This document shows, piece by piece, positions 9,549-22,755 of a stretch of DNA of 64,000 nucleotides. Position 1 is the first letter of the stretch; the number at the start of each line of letters is the position of its first letter. The notes under the pieces were generated by a model. That model was not told where the DNA came from. It did not search any database and was given only the letters and a program-made list of their open reading frames with translations. The position numbers and the translations under genes are program-made. Origin of the DNA: Chelonoidis abingdonii (Eukaryota; Chordata; Testudines; Testudinidae); assembly GCF_003597395.2 (NCBI RefSeq), contig NC_133770.1, forward strand, positions 289,940,346 through 290,004,345, read 5' to 3'.

Positions 9549-12232
9549 GATTACAAAGATTCCTTGCTGCTCTTCCGTTTTGTGCTCACTTTCCTGTTCC
9601 CTTTTCTCCTCTTCTTATCTCTCCTGCTTAGGCCACCAGACTAAGCTAAGTGCCCAAGAACACTTGCTTCTAGTTAGGTCCTTACATGGGAGGCAGAGTG
9701 ATGCAGCCAAGTCTTCAAGCTCCTGTTCCTTTCCCTGTGAAGACACGAAACTGAACAAAACACCTGAGAGCTGTGACTAAGTAAAACTGGCTCTTTCCCA
9801 ATTAGTTATTTCCCACTGGTTTCTCACAGCTTGTCATCTGAACCATCACTTAGGTAGCCCCCTACTGTGAGGAGCCAATGCTCAAAGAAAGGGCATTCTT
9901 TCCCCTGAGGTCAGGGCTGTCACTCCTACTCCTACAGTGGTAGTTACAAGTCACCGCCCACAGTCCCAGCATGGCTCATTTTCCTCTACCTCATGCAGAT
10001 TCTAGTAAGCAGTGAGGGGAGGAGGAGAGACAGAAGGAGCTGGAGTCTCTAAACACCTTTAAAAATGTGGCAACTGCTTTGGAGTCTCCACAAAGGGAGG
10101 GTGACACTCCAACTGGGATTTAGTGTTTAAAAGGTCTGAGCACTGGGGCCTTGTGAAAAGATTCTGGGACTTACTGCTCCAAAACGGGGCAGTAGGACTT
10201 CTGCCCTCAAACTGCACTTCCAGGACTAGGCAGACCAGGCTGTTACTTAGAGAAGAGCAATTTGACTGACACATGCCCTGAATCATCACAGTGGGGAATG
10301 GGGCTGCTGTGACTACACCAGAAGAACAGAAGAGAGGGAATGTGACATCTCCAAACTGGATAGGAGAGAAGCAGACATGAGAGGCAGTTCCTTGAGAAGG
10401 TATAGAGGGTAATAGGCCAGATGTCTGCCTCTCCTGGCATAACTTTGTAGTGTGTATTTATCAGGGTTTTTACACACTATCAAAGTGAAGAAACTAGATT
10501 CAGATTTATTCAGAGAACAAACTGATACCTGCATTTGTTCGGGCAAGTGGTGGAATCAAAAAGTCACAGTCCCATGGGTTGATGACCACAAAGGTAATTC
10601 CAAAAAACAGTACTTGAACCCCAGAGTAATCCTTATCCCCAGCTTTGGCTGCTCCTAGGCTTCCTTATTTTGAGGACTGGTTGTTCCCATCCCAAAGGCT
10701 GAATTCCACTTCCATTACACTCTGGACTGGGTCTAATGACTCAAACCTGCCACTGTGGGCAAGCAGCAATTGACCTGCAGCTCCTTATTGGGTTCCATCA
10801 ACTGAAACCAGAGTTCAGCAGCAGGAGACTCCTAACACTCAGCTACATCCTGGAATTCAGATCCTCTAGCTAGAAAGGGTGAAGGGCAAAATCAAATCCA
10901 GACACCCTCTCCCTGTCCCACACCCCCTCTACAGGACAATGAAAGTCTGTCTGACATGTATCCAGCTCAGATACAGAGAGGGCTAAACACACACATGTTC
11001 AGCATCTTTTGAGAAGAGATTAGAACTTTTCATAGTTAGGCACATAAAACGGTCTTATTCTGTACATCTTGAATCCAGCTATTCCGAATTGCCTTAGCCT
11101 CCTGGGAAGAGAAGTGACACCTTTATGGTAAGGTTAACTTGATAAAACTCTAATCTCTACAGTAAGACAGGAGCTCTGGGTATCTCTGGCTGTTCATTTA
11201 AATAAAAAAAAATACAACTTGTTTTTCAAACTAAATTCTCCTTTAACTCCATGGTACCAGAAGCTGGATTTTCTGGAGTGACAAGTCCACTGGCAGCATA
11301 AAAAGAATAAATTACTAAGCATGAAATTGCCCCAGTCTGCTGGGGACTGCTTCAGAAGTGGGGCTAGTGGCTGGAAGACTAGCTACGCTCACTGATTTCT
11401 GTGGAAGAAACAAACTCCTGCTGTGACATTAACCTGCATGTCTGGCTTTATTACCTAAATTATCATAATCCTCATAATCAGCATCTGAGTGCTGAAGGAG
11501 CTGCAAGGACTTAAAAATCAAGAAGCCAGGAGAGTTGCAAATGCATGTCTGGAATAGCCTCCTGTTTATCTTTCCTCATCACTGCATGGAACATTAAGCT
11601 GTTGGTGCCTTGGGTTTTTTTGAGCCAGACTGATGGGATAATCATGTGACACCTCTTCAGAGTCCACTTATCTTAATTGTACTAAATGTTTTTTCACAAG
11701 AGGCAGGTGATGTTCAAGAAGGCCTGGAAGAGACATTACCTTATGTAACATAGCTGACACAGATGAGAAGTTGCACTTTGCACAGTCCAGTGGGCTGGAG
11801 GTGAAACTCATGTTCTTTGTCAAACTCCACAGACTTGGCAATAGCCCCTCCCTCTCTCTCTGTTGGCAACACTGCTTTTTAAACGGTGCTCATGACTGGT
11901 GGTGAGGGGATCTGCGTCTGTGTGGGATAAGTACATTGTGTGGTTAGGGCTATATCTTTCTATAGGGTATTAAGCTCAAATGGGAGGTTATGACTGGGTA
12001 CATTTTGACCAAATTTTTTTTGTTTTCCTCTCTTTAAAATAATTAATAGTGAAAGCCTGATCTTAAGTGCACTAAAGTCAAACTTCAATGGGCTTTGGAT
12101 AAGGTGTCCAGTTAATGTCTCTGTGCCGATGCCCTTGGAGACTGAAATCCTTTGTCCAAAGGGAAAATGGAACAGGAGCAAGAGCAGCAGTGAAAGATTC
12201 CCCATGCAGCCTGCCAAAGAGCCTCAACTGTG
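9549..12232. other. Intergenic or intronic DNA, no supported gene
   Basis: No repeat boundary or gene recognised over about 2.7 kb. Short frames at 10059-10658 lack homology that I recognise. Bases from about 11346 onward are the clean original of the noisy copy at 20965-22362. Confidence 0.5.
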
Positions 12233-12364
12233 TTCTAGAGCAGTGGTGGGCAACCTGTGGCCCATGGGCTACACGCAGCCCATCAGGGTAATCTGCTGGT
12301 GGGCCTCGAGAAAGTGTTTACATTGACTGTCCGCAGGCACAGCCTCCTGCAGCTCCCAGTGGCC

Positions 12365-12488
12365 AAGGGTGACCAGACACCAAGTGTGAAAAACTGGGAC
12401 AAGGGGTGGGGGCTAATAAGTGCCTATAGAAGAAAATGCCTCAAATATCCAGACTGTCCCTATAAAATAGGGACATCTGGTCATCGTA
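12365..12488. mobile_element. Nested miniature element with 8-bp TSD
   Basis: Starts AAGGGTGACCAGAC and ends CATCTGGTCATCGTA, an inverted pair, with the duplication CAGTGGCC at 12357-12364 and 12489-12496. An 8-bp duplication fits a hAT-type MITE. It is inserted in the hAT that starts at 12241. A noisy second copy lies at about 21930-22035 within the artefact block. Confidence 0.7.
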
Positions 12489-12854
12489 CAGTGGCCGTGG
12501 TTCACCATTCCCAGCCAATAGGAGCCGCGGGAAGTGGTGGCCATGTCATAAACAGATAGCTAAGGGTTAATGTCTCTTTCACCTGCAAAGGGGTAACAAA
12601 CAACACCTGCCCAGAGGACCAATCAGGAAACAAGATATTTTCAAATCTCAAGGGAGGGAAGTTTTTGGGTGTGGGTCCTTTGTTCTGGTTCAGTTGCTCT
12701 CTAGGCTCTGAGGGTGATCACACTACCTCCAGGCTCTCTAATCTTCTGTTTCCAAGTTGTAAGTACAGGGGAAAAACAATATAGGTTTTTACATTGTTTT
12801 CTGTATTTGCAAGTGTGTAGTTTGCTGGAAATGTTTTTAAATTGTATTTTTTTT

Positions 12855-15800
12855 TTGAGGAGATCACATGTTCTTGTAAGGGAAGTCAGCCTCACAAATC
12901 TCGAGAATTCTTTGAGGGTCAATAACATTTGGTGGGGTGCTCTAGGGATTATAGTGTACTTAGATTTCGACGTCTTTGAGGAAGGTCCCTCACCAGATCT
13001 CTTAAGAAAGAGTAAGCTGATCATGGGGATAAGATCTGCAGGGTCATTTTGTGGTCAGTACTGTTAATAGACTTAGCGAATTCTATGGTTAGGAATAATT
13101 TTCAGTTTTCGAGTCGTCTATAGTGTGGGTCTTTTATGGGACCCGAGTATCTTGTCTATATTCATACAAATGCTCTGGAAAAGGGTAACGTGAGCGGTTT
13201 CAATTTGCAGTTGATACAAGTTCAGATAGTTAAGGCAATAGATCGTGTAGAGTATCAAGGATCTCACAAATCTGGGTGATGCAACAAAATGGCAGTGAAA
13301 TTCGGGTCCTTATCTGTAAATGCAAAGTACTGTACATTGAAACATATCCAGGTATGCCATTCTTTCATAATGGATGCGATCAGGTTTGCTATCTCAAAAG
13401 ATATATTGATTGGAAAGATACAGAAGGCAACACTGATTAGGGGGTATGCACAGCTTCCATATGAGGAGGCGATTAATAGACTGGGCTTTTCAGCTTGGCA
13501 AAGACGATACGGCAGGGAGTGAGTCATAAATAATGCTGGTGCTAGAAAGTAAATAGGAAGTGTTATGTTTCCTTCTCCTTACATAGAATAGGGAGCACCA
13601 ATGAATTGTAGCAGCAGGTTTAAAACCAAACAAGGAAGTTTTCTTCACAGACACCAGTCACATGGAATCTTTGGGGTGTTGTGAGACTATAACGATTCAA
13701 ACAGACTAGGATAAGTTCTGGAGTCTGGGTCCATTCAATGGCTTGGCCAGTGGGTGGGCGCACACGCAAGCTCTGATGTTCCTAGCCTCCGTTTGCCAGA
13801 GTTGGATATGGCAACGGATGGCTCCTGGTGTTGGCCTGTTCTGTCTTCCCTCTTAGCACTGACACTGTTGACCCTGTCAGAAGTTAGATACTGGCTCAAT
13901 GGACTTGCGTCTGACCTTCATTGTTCCTTCTTCTTCTTATGATTTCTCATCTCAACTGGTGTTTCTATGGGTTGCTCAAGGTTTACTCGGTGAGGCTGCT
14001 CGGCCCTGGAAACGAAGCAACTCAGATTGCGTGGAGGCTGCATGGAAGGGGGGGCTTTACATTCATTGTGGATAGGACAAGAAGGGAGAAGGGGGCTGTT
14101 ACAGGAGCGAAGAGGAAGTTGGGGGTTCCCTATCAGCTGCTGCCCATGATCTGTAGTGAAAGATTTGAACCTTGCCATTAAAGTGCAGTTTTGCTCTGCA
14201 CGAGACTATGTTGGACTGTCTTACACTAGCGATCTGTTTCCTTTGTTGGTAGTCGTCTCTCTTCTGACTCCTTCAAACACAGTGTCTTGGCACTTTGGCC
14301 TTGCTTCATGCAGAGGTCTCCGTGTTGCAACTTTATAGATTACCTCTGTGCACAACAGCGTGGCTTGTGTGCCCCTTGGACCTCTACCCTGCTGTGATCT
14401 AGGTCAAATTCTTAGCCCTATTTCTAGGGAAGGATCTTAGGCAGAAAGGTTTGTGGGACTTGCTTAAGTTAGTTCAGTGGAAAACTGGGCATCGAACTGA
14501 GATCTCCAGATTACTTCAATCTCTTCCATTGTCCAGGCTTTCAGGAGCCCATGAGATTCGAGGGGTTGAGTAATCCCCTTTCCAGCACACTATGGTGTAC
14601 ATCCTGTAACTATTAGGTTTTGTAACTCTTATGCTATCTCTCTAATAGGCCGGGTGGATGTCTCTTGATATTGACTGATTTATTTGTACCTCTACTGCTT
14701 TTCTATATTTCTTTGCCCTGAGGTCTTATTTCTTATGGCCTTCGTGTGTTGTCTGCATCCAGGCTAGGGTGTCTTCCACGCAGGTAGACAGGAATTTGCG
14801 CTGTGTGGCTAAAACTATGCGGTTGTGGATGTGCATGTGGAGAGCGCAGATAGCCACGCAAGTTCCGAGCCCGGGGGTGCCGTACGTGGTGGCTAGCCCA
14901 TTTCGTCGTCCACGCCATAACTCATGTCTTATTTTTAGCCCCTGTCCGCTCGACATGTTCTTATTCCTAGTGGTTTCGGGGCATGTTCCGCTGGCAGTGT
15001 AGACGTCGCCCTGCGTGGATTTGTACCCCTCTTGTTACTCGCGAAAAGAACCAAAATCCCATCTAATTGTATCCTGTGTTCTTTTCTTCTCTCTTTCTTC
15101 AGTTTAATTTACTTTAATAATTCCATCTGTTTTTCAGTGCCTGCTTTACCTTGATAGTAACTATGCTTTTGCATTTTCTTCAAGCCCTACTATCTACCGT
15201 TATTCGCTGATTTTTGGTAGTGTGCGTACTCCCACACTGGTTAACTGGGATAGGAGACTCGACACCAGCCTGTCTAACATAGCAGATGTCCCTGCCCCGC
15301 CTTTGTTTATATTTTAATAGTTTCTGTGAATTTTGAATGAAATCGTTATAAAATGTGTAAGGGCCTACTTTTTAAATCCTCACATAGCACCATGGGAAAT
15401 AAAGGGCAGAAATATCTGAAATTCCCTATCCTGATATGAAGAGGGAACGTGCATTGCTCTTTTTATCTTTCATGCGAGACCAACTTCATTCGCTGAGCCC
15501 TGTTCTGAGCAGCGCAGAGTCCTTTTCAATCGATGAGCCAGTGGTTGCACACTAAGCTATACATATCTGGATAAAGTTTGGGAAGTGGGCTTTCCAAATG
15601 CTCGTGTTGTGCCTAACTTACCTATTGAAGTCAATTGCTTACGTTATTGGGATACTGTTGTGACATTGAAAGGTCTTGATCTAGTTCCTCCTCTGCTTCA
15701 CACCAGACCAGTCTTTCCCTGGAAGGATTTTTGCTCCAGCTGGCCTAATCATGCCCCCTCGATTGGAACCTCCCAACTCTCGTTATAAGCAAGCCATACT

Positions 15801-18800
15801 AACCACACTGAGCTTCTCCTACTCCACATGTGCACATTAGTACAACCCCTTTTGATTCCACTCTGTGAATAGAATCACCAATATCCGCGCCCCTAATATC
15901 TAGTCTAGAAAATAGTGTGGTTAAAGCTTTCAGGGATCTAAATGAGTGGTGAGTGAAAACACGCTATGCAGGTCATCCAATAGAAGTGACGAAGAACGCT
16001 TTATCCTATCACCATCATGTTTTCTGGTAAGAACTCATATAGGATCCGAGCCACGCTCTGACTCTTGTAATCATGCACGCTTCATAGGGTCTGGACACAC
16101 CCTTACAGTGAAGGCAGGCTTCGGGCTTTTTAGTGAGCTTGGCAGTAACATTTACCCACGGTCAGCAATGACAGGGCGTCCTACACCTTTCTAGTCCTAC
16201 GTGCGACAATTTGAACACATGTTAGTTTCATGTTGTAGAGAGTTTTCCATGCTCAGCTTCACTGTCATGAGGTACAAACTTGGAAAGTTCGAACCAGTGG
16301 GTCCATTGCCTTTATCTAAGGATAAATAATTAGTTATATTGATTGTATTTATTAGGTCTTCTTAATTTTACTCAGTAGGATGCATTTATTTGAATTTTGT
16401 TCTTACTTAGCTGCTGTTTCAGAAGCTATTGATGTGTGATTGATAGCTAGATGTCAGTGGCTTTCACACTTTTGTAGTGGTGACCGCTTTCACCAGCAGC
16501 CTCTGTAGTGTGGACCGCCTCTTTGGACGTTAAATGGGTGGCGGGTATTTATTTAATGGGGTCTCAGGGGCTGGTGCCATAGAGCTGACAGTTTGCAACC
16601 CGAGTAACCCCTTGGACCCCCAGTTTGACCCCTGAGTAGATGGCCTTACCCTCATGGATTATGAGACCTGATTCCCGTCACTATGGTACTCTGCGTCATG
16701 TCTGGGATGACTGGTTCTGTCTCCGCCATTTCTACCTCATGATCGCCTTTGATTCCTGAAGCAGATTCGTAAGGGTGCTTATTACATTCTGGCACATAAC
16801 TTTCTATCGTCGGAGGCTAGGAATCTTTTCAGAGAAGAGATACCGTCAGTTACCTGTTTCTTCCTCTCCAAGTACACGGCGCAACTGATCGTTCACTATT
16901 TCAAGTCTCAGCTTGGTTCACTGTACACAGCTCTTATTTGTTACTTCTCTCTTCTCCCTCCCCACACTCTTGTGTATTTGACTGCTCCTTCTCTGCTCTC
17001 TTTATTCCTCCATTGAGCTGCATGGGGAAGATTGTTTCAGAGAATCAATGGCTCAGCTGAGCTTATTTGTTCACTTGAACCTCCTCTCATGCTGAGCCAT
17101 CGTTTCAATGAAGAAGCAAGGTGAAGAAAAGGTGCGCAAAAGAGGTACGGAGAAGTTTCGACAAAGGTTGGGCGAACATGGTAGATGCGGCTAATTGGAT
17201 CAACCTCCCAACTTTGAGCATATGGTACCAAATTGTGACCTGGACTTCTATTCATGTTTGCTTACTGCCGCATCCTTCTCTCTGTTTTGATAATGCAACC
17301 TCACCCACCTCATTTCTCTTTCTTGCATGCTGGTAGCAAAAGATTCTCATACCATCGCTTTGACTGTCCCCCTCTCCTTGTCCCTCTGTTGGGCTTTCCC
17401 TTCTCTACTGTTCGTGGTTGTGATTCTGTATGGCTTATCTCTCCCTCACTTTTATTCCTTGTTCACTGTGAATGTTGACTTCCGTTGCTGACTGCCCTAT
17501 ATTTATCCAGGCTTCTAACACTGCTGTTCCATTGGCAACCATGCATTTTTGTTGCTTTCTTCTTCTTGCTCGCCCTCAGCGATGGGAGGAGCTCATTTAT
17601 CGCTTATATCTAGTTCTTATTCTCTTCCCTCCCTCCCTCAACTTTCTTATCTGGTGTCTTATTATGATTCAGTGGAGTGGACTCAGGGTCCTCTGTCCAG
17701 CCCCTGTCAAGCAGGCCTCCCCAACTAATAGTGTGAATATTTAGTGCTGGTGCACTGATACACTTCTGATGATGCGCCCTATTGTCCATTGTTTCTTTGT
17801 CTTTCCCCTCTGCTGTTTCTCTGTTGTCTCTTGACTTATGCTTACATCGTAAACTTTTGGCATAGACTGTTTGTTTTTTGTTTCTGGGATTTTACCGCTC
17901 TTGCCATGGGGTTTTGGTCATGACTAGTGCTCCTAGTACTATTGGAAATGATGTTGATCAATATAATTGACTGGGTCTTTCTAATAGGTCTAAGTCTGTA
18001 TTCAATCCAAACTTCCTGAAGTTCTTAAGACAGTTTGACCTCATAACAGCATTGGAACAATGGCGCACCAGTGCCTCCGTTGTCTAGACGGTGCCTATGG
18101 GAGCTAGGGAGATGGGGGCTGATGTCCACTCCACTCTGCCATGATGTGTCTTTTTGCGACAGGTCACATAGGCTTCTGATTCTTCCAAGGGCCTCTATTT
18201 TTTGGGTGTTTCAATTATAGCACATGGAGGAACTTTTCAAGGGTGTGGAGACCCACGTTCGCGTGGCCCTCGTTGGATATATGATGCTCAAATCAACTGA
18301 AATCTGTTGTCATTAGGCATCTAGAAGCTGGCACGTTGAATTAAGATGGACTTTTTGAAAATGAGGATCGTGCCTTAGTTCACCATTTAAAGAACACAGC
18401 AAACCTGGTTATACTTGTCCATCTCTCGCTATCGTTGTTACGGGAATTAAAGTCTGAAGATATGCTACGCCCTTGGCAGCTGCTCCTGGAGCTGCGGGCA
18501 CTCTGAGATACTAGATTCCGTCTAAAGAGCTTAAGATACAAACCGCTCCGATGTGTGTCTGCCTGCCAAATGCATTCGAACTCATGCTCAGTAATTGCTC
18601 TTCTCATGTTGACCATCTGGAATTTCCTTGACTCTGTGTTAGCTCTTAGTAACTGCACTGTGCCTAATTTAAAGGGTATAATGAAGGTAGAAACCCCTCC
18701 ATTGTTTACTGTAGGGTCTGTGTGTATCTCGCCGACTCGTCACCATTTTTACATTACTGCCTCCGCTTCTGGGTGCAGTTTGGTAGTCTTCTTCTTGGTA

Positions 18801-20964
18801 TAGTAGGCCCTCTGCCATCCAGACTCCGTACTAGGTGCGGAGATGGAGCATGTTACCACAGCATTTCTTGTCTTTCTGCGCGCGGTCAACTAGTATTGTT
18901 TTCGCAATTATTTTATGTTTTGGTGGGGCGGTAGCAGGGGCGCAAAATTCAATTAACTTTGGGTTTGAACCCACACGTTGCAATGATCTGATAGTTCTTC
19001 CCTGTCCTTGTTGCACTTGTTCCCATCTCATCAGCAACATCCATGTTTCTGTGCTTGCCATTGCTGCCAGATTTTTCACTTTTTTGGCAGCAAATGATTT
19101 TTATTTGTACTCTGTGCTCGAGGCATTGATTTTCCAGCATTACTTTTTTTCCGGTTGCTTCCGCAGTGGGGCATTGAGAGTGGGGTGCCCCACTTTAAAA
19201 GGGGGGGGCAATCTTCGGTAGATCAGATTAATGGAGGAAGTATACGGACTTTGATGGTGCTGGTTCTTCACACTCTCGCTTCAGCTGTTGCTCTGTTCCT
19301 TTGAAAGGGGTCTCCTTCTCTTTAAACTGCTTGATGATTGTAGCAGGTAAGGCTAGGACAGTAATGTTAGCTGCATGTTAGGGTCGAACCCTCAACTTTC
19401 GTTGTTTTATTAGCAACGTTTAGGAATGGTTTTCTGAGTTCTGACTGCTATCGGTGGTCGCGGTTTTGGGTTGCAGGGAATTGGTGGTCGTGGGTTAGAT
19501 AACTCTTATTTTTTTTGTAGACCCTATTTTGGATGATTCTCCGAACAATTCTGAGCCCTGTATCTTTAGTGTCCATTACTAGCCTCCCTGTAACTCCATT
19601 TTCCCTCTTGATCCTGTCTGGTAGGAGACTGGCGGTGTTTCTGTACATGGCGCGTGTGTTGACACCTGGTTCCATATGCTGCGGCTGTCGCTGTATTATC
19701 TCATGGTTTATGGCCAGGTCCTCTCTCAAGGTTATGATTGAACATTTAGGCAAAGTCTGGTTGTTCTTGGGTGGCTGTATGGTGGTGTCTGGGTAGGAGC
19801 GATTGGTTTCTAAAGCAGGTTCTGTATTACATTCCCTAGTTCTTCCAGGAACTTTTGGTCCCCATTCCCTACTGTACAACGGGTCACAGCCATTTTTTCT
19901 CCTACCTTTCTCAGTCTTGTCTATAAACTGCTCTTTGGGCGGAATATTCTTACTCTTCTCATTGCACAGCCCAGCCCATTAAGGCTCGTCTCAGTGGACT
20001 TCCGTCACTACACATACACACTATAAATTCTTGCTTGACGTGTTTCTAATCCACGCGCCCAGTCGCAGTGACCTGCACCTTGATTGGCAGCCGTCTGACA
20101 GAGGGCACATACGGACTCCTGTGGCTTATGGAGCTGGAATGCTCCTCCTCTGATGAGTGCTCTTGTTAGGCAGTGGTGGGCATCACTTGCGGCTTGCAGG
20201 CTGCTTTGGCCTGTCGGTAGGTCTGCTGTGGGCCATGGACAGTGTTTACATTGCCTCTACGGCGGCTCCGGGCCGCTCCAATGCGTTGTGCGTTCGCGTT
20301 CCCTCAGATTAGCCAGTAGGAGTTTGCTGTGTGGTTTTTTTTTGTTTTATTGGCCTGTATTGGTATATTTCCAACATCTGCACTTGACTTCGAACTTTGG
20401 TCTCTGCATGATACTCTCTACGTTATTGATTCAGCTTAGTCTTGTAGCGGCTTCGGCCACAACAGGTCGAACTTCCGAGCTGCCTGTGTCACTTTGGTCT
20501 CCCCATAAACGCTTCCCTTGGGCCCCCAGATCTAGATTCTTGAGCGCCACATACAGGGAAATACCTACTTGCCCTTCCCTTCTTTACTTCTCCCCCGGAA
20601 AACTTTTTCTTTTTCCGGGGGGGCACCTTGGTCTGTACCAAACTAGGGGGATCACCCCCGCGTTTCTTTTTTTTTTTCCATAAATCTTGCACACAAACCA
20701 GGAGATCACGTTTCTTCCCCTACCCTAGGCATGCATAATTCAGCTTTGTATCTCACAGAAGAGTTTCCTCTTCCCCACTGTCTCTCGCTCCTCACAATTC
20801 CCTGGTGGTTGCAGACTCATCCCTTGAGCTTTAGGAAACATCAACGGTCTTAAAAGCACTTGTTAATAAAGAATGAAAGACATAAATTGTCTCTGTATCA
20901 GTTGAATTATTACCGGGGTTGTTTCTTATTAAATGATAGACCAGCCTCCTATTCACTGCTCAGG
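12855..20964 (-). repeat. Error-rich inverted copy of 22362-31018
   Basis: Paired landmarks in reverse order include the LINE 'cttccatatgaggag' (13456 vs 30350), SINE and MIR remnants, the hAT at 26908-27099 (noisy at about 16450), the block at 24200-24440 (noisy 18949-19190), and the right end of the hAT near 23100 (noisy 20165). The copy ends at 20964 where the clean sequence starts at 22362. It is about 8.1 kb against 8.65 kb in the original. Confidence 0.92.
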
Positions 20965-22362
20965 AGTGGTGCTGTGGTCGCGTAGGACTAGCTAGCTCAC
21001 TGATTTCTGTGAACGGAACAGAACTCCTGTCTGTGAATTACCTGTGTCTTGTTTATTACCTATATATCTCATATCAGCAGCGTGTCTGATTGGAGCTGGC
21101 ATGGTACTTTAAATCAAAGCCAGAGGAGTTTGCAATGCATGTTCTGAATCCTCCCTGTTTTCTTTCCTCTCCTTGCTTGACATTAGTGTGCTGCCTTGGG
21201 TTTTTTTTGAGCCAGGATTTGATGGTAATCATGTGCACCTTCGGGTCCCTTTCTTAATTGTACTAATGTTTTTCACAGATGTGTTGTCTGATGTTTCAGA
21301 CGCCTGAGCGACATTCTCCTTATGTGTTAATAGCTGACACAGATGAGGAAGTTTGCCTTTGTACTCAGTCCATGGGTGGAGTGTGAACCTCATGTTCCTT
21401 TGTCAAACTCCACGATTGCAATAGGCCCTCCTCTCTCTTGTTGGCCCTGCTTTTTAACGGTGCTCTGACTTGTATTGGTGAGGTATTGCGTCTGTCGTTG
21501 GTGGTATCTTTGTGTGGTTGGGCTATATCTTTTCTATAGGTGATAGCTCATATGGAGGTTATTACTGGGTACATTTTGACCAATTTTTTTTTGTTTTTCC
21601 TCTTCTTTATAATTATTTGTGGAACGCTGATCTTAGTGCACTAGTCCAACTTTCATGGGCTTTGGTAGTGTGCTGTCCAGTTAATCGTCTCTGTGCCGTG
21701 CCCTCTGGAGACTGCCTCCTGTTGGTCACGGAAATGTGAACGGGCCTTGATGCGCTGTGAAGAATTTCCTCATGTCAGCCTGCCGAGCTCTTACTTGTTC
21801 TAGGCAGTGGTGGGCAACTGTGGCGCCTCTGGGCTAACCGCAGACCATCAGCCAGTATCTGTGGTGGGGCCGCGAGACGTGTTTACTTAGGCTGCCGCAG
21901 GCGACGCTCTGCTAGTCACAGTGGCAATGGTGACCAGACCCAAGTGTGAAAAATGGGACAAGGGGTGGGGACAAGTGCCTATAGAAGAAAAGCCTCAAAT
22001 CCAGACTGTCCTATAATAGGACTCTGGTCATCGACTGGGCCGGTGTCACATCCAGCCAATAGGAGCCGCGGGAAGTGGTGCCATGTCAAACGATAGTAAG
22101 GTTATGTCTCTTTCACCTGCAAGGGGTAACACCAACACCTGCCCGAGGACACCATCAGGAACAAGTATTTCAATCTAAGGGGGAAGTTTTTGGTGTGTGT
22201 CCTTTGTTCTGGTCAGTTGCTCTCTAGGCTCTGGGTGATCACACTACCTCCAGGCTCTAATCTTCTGTTTCAGTTGTAAGTACAGGGGAACAAAATAGGT
22301 GTACTATGTTTTCGTATATTTGCAGTGGTAGTCTGCGAATATGTTTTTACATTGATTTTTGT
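20965..22362 (+). repeat. Error-rich direct copy of 11346-12850
   Basis: Runs in the same order as the clean sequence: 'gctcactgatttctgtg' (20995 vs 11385), 'gtgctgccttgggttttttt' (21189 vs 11605), 'tactgggtacattttgacca' (21563 vs 11992), and the start of the LTR (22082 vs 12544). About 1.40 kb represents 1.50 kb of original. It is the correct leftward continuation of the clean sequence starting at 22362. Confidence 0.92.
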
Positions 22363-22730
22363 TTTTTTGAATAAGGTGGTCTTATTATAAATAAGCTAAC
22401 CCGTATATTATTCAACTGATACAGAGACATTTTATGTCTTTCTTTCTTTATTAACAAGTTCTTCTTTTAGACCGTGTTGATGTTTCTCTAAAGTCACAGG
22501 GGATGAGTCTGCACCACCACCAGGGCAATCTGTAGGGCGAGAGGTACAGTGGGGAAGGAGAAACTCTTCTGTTGATTTACATCGCTGTGAATTTGCATGC
22601 TCTGGTGTGAGGGGGAGAACCTTGCTTTCCTGTGTTTGTGTTTCAAAGGAATGCAAACACGGTGTCTCCTGTTGTACCAGGCTGGGAAGATATCTGGTGA
22701 GGGGTATGTGGGCAGGGGTAGGTATATTTC

Positions 22731-22755
22731 NNNNNNNNNNNNNNNNNNNNNNNNN
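22731..22755. other. Nominal 25-N gap inside LTR copy 3
   Basis: The clean flanks read 'aggtatatttc' then 'cctttgttgtgac'. In the intact copy 4 (minus strand near 49580) the corresponding words are directly joined ('gtttatttcctttgttgtg'). The gap is therefore probably near zero in length. Confidence 0.7.

Larger units (their letters stand above)
12855..22362. other. Assembly artefact: unpolished sequence inserted in LTR copy 3
   Basis: The block contains two low-accuracy copies of neighbouring clean sequence, end to end: an inverted copy of 22362-31018 and then a direct copy of 11346-12850. Differences from the clean versions are mostly small deletions, homopolymer changes and scattered substitutions, and both copies are about 6-7 percent shorter. 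That is the profile of raw long-read sequence, not of evolved duplicates. The block interrupts an LTR and a hAT whose target duplications still match across it. Frames in this interval should not be annotated as genes. Confidence 0.92.

Noticed and set aside
9082..9549. 155- and 137-codon frames on plus, 87 on minus
   Set aside because: They lie over a GC-rich hAT element with target duplications; openness comes from composition.
12714..13067. 117-codon frame crossing 12855
   Set aside because: Crosses the artefact junction, half LTR and half noisy LINE copy.
19448..19879. 143-codon minus-strand frame
   Set aside because: Inside the error-rich block; the clean counterpart at 23470-23850 does not hold the frame.
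20153..20683. 176-codon frame
   Set aside because: Error-rich copy of transposon ends; not seen in the clean sequence.
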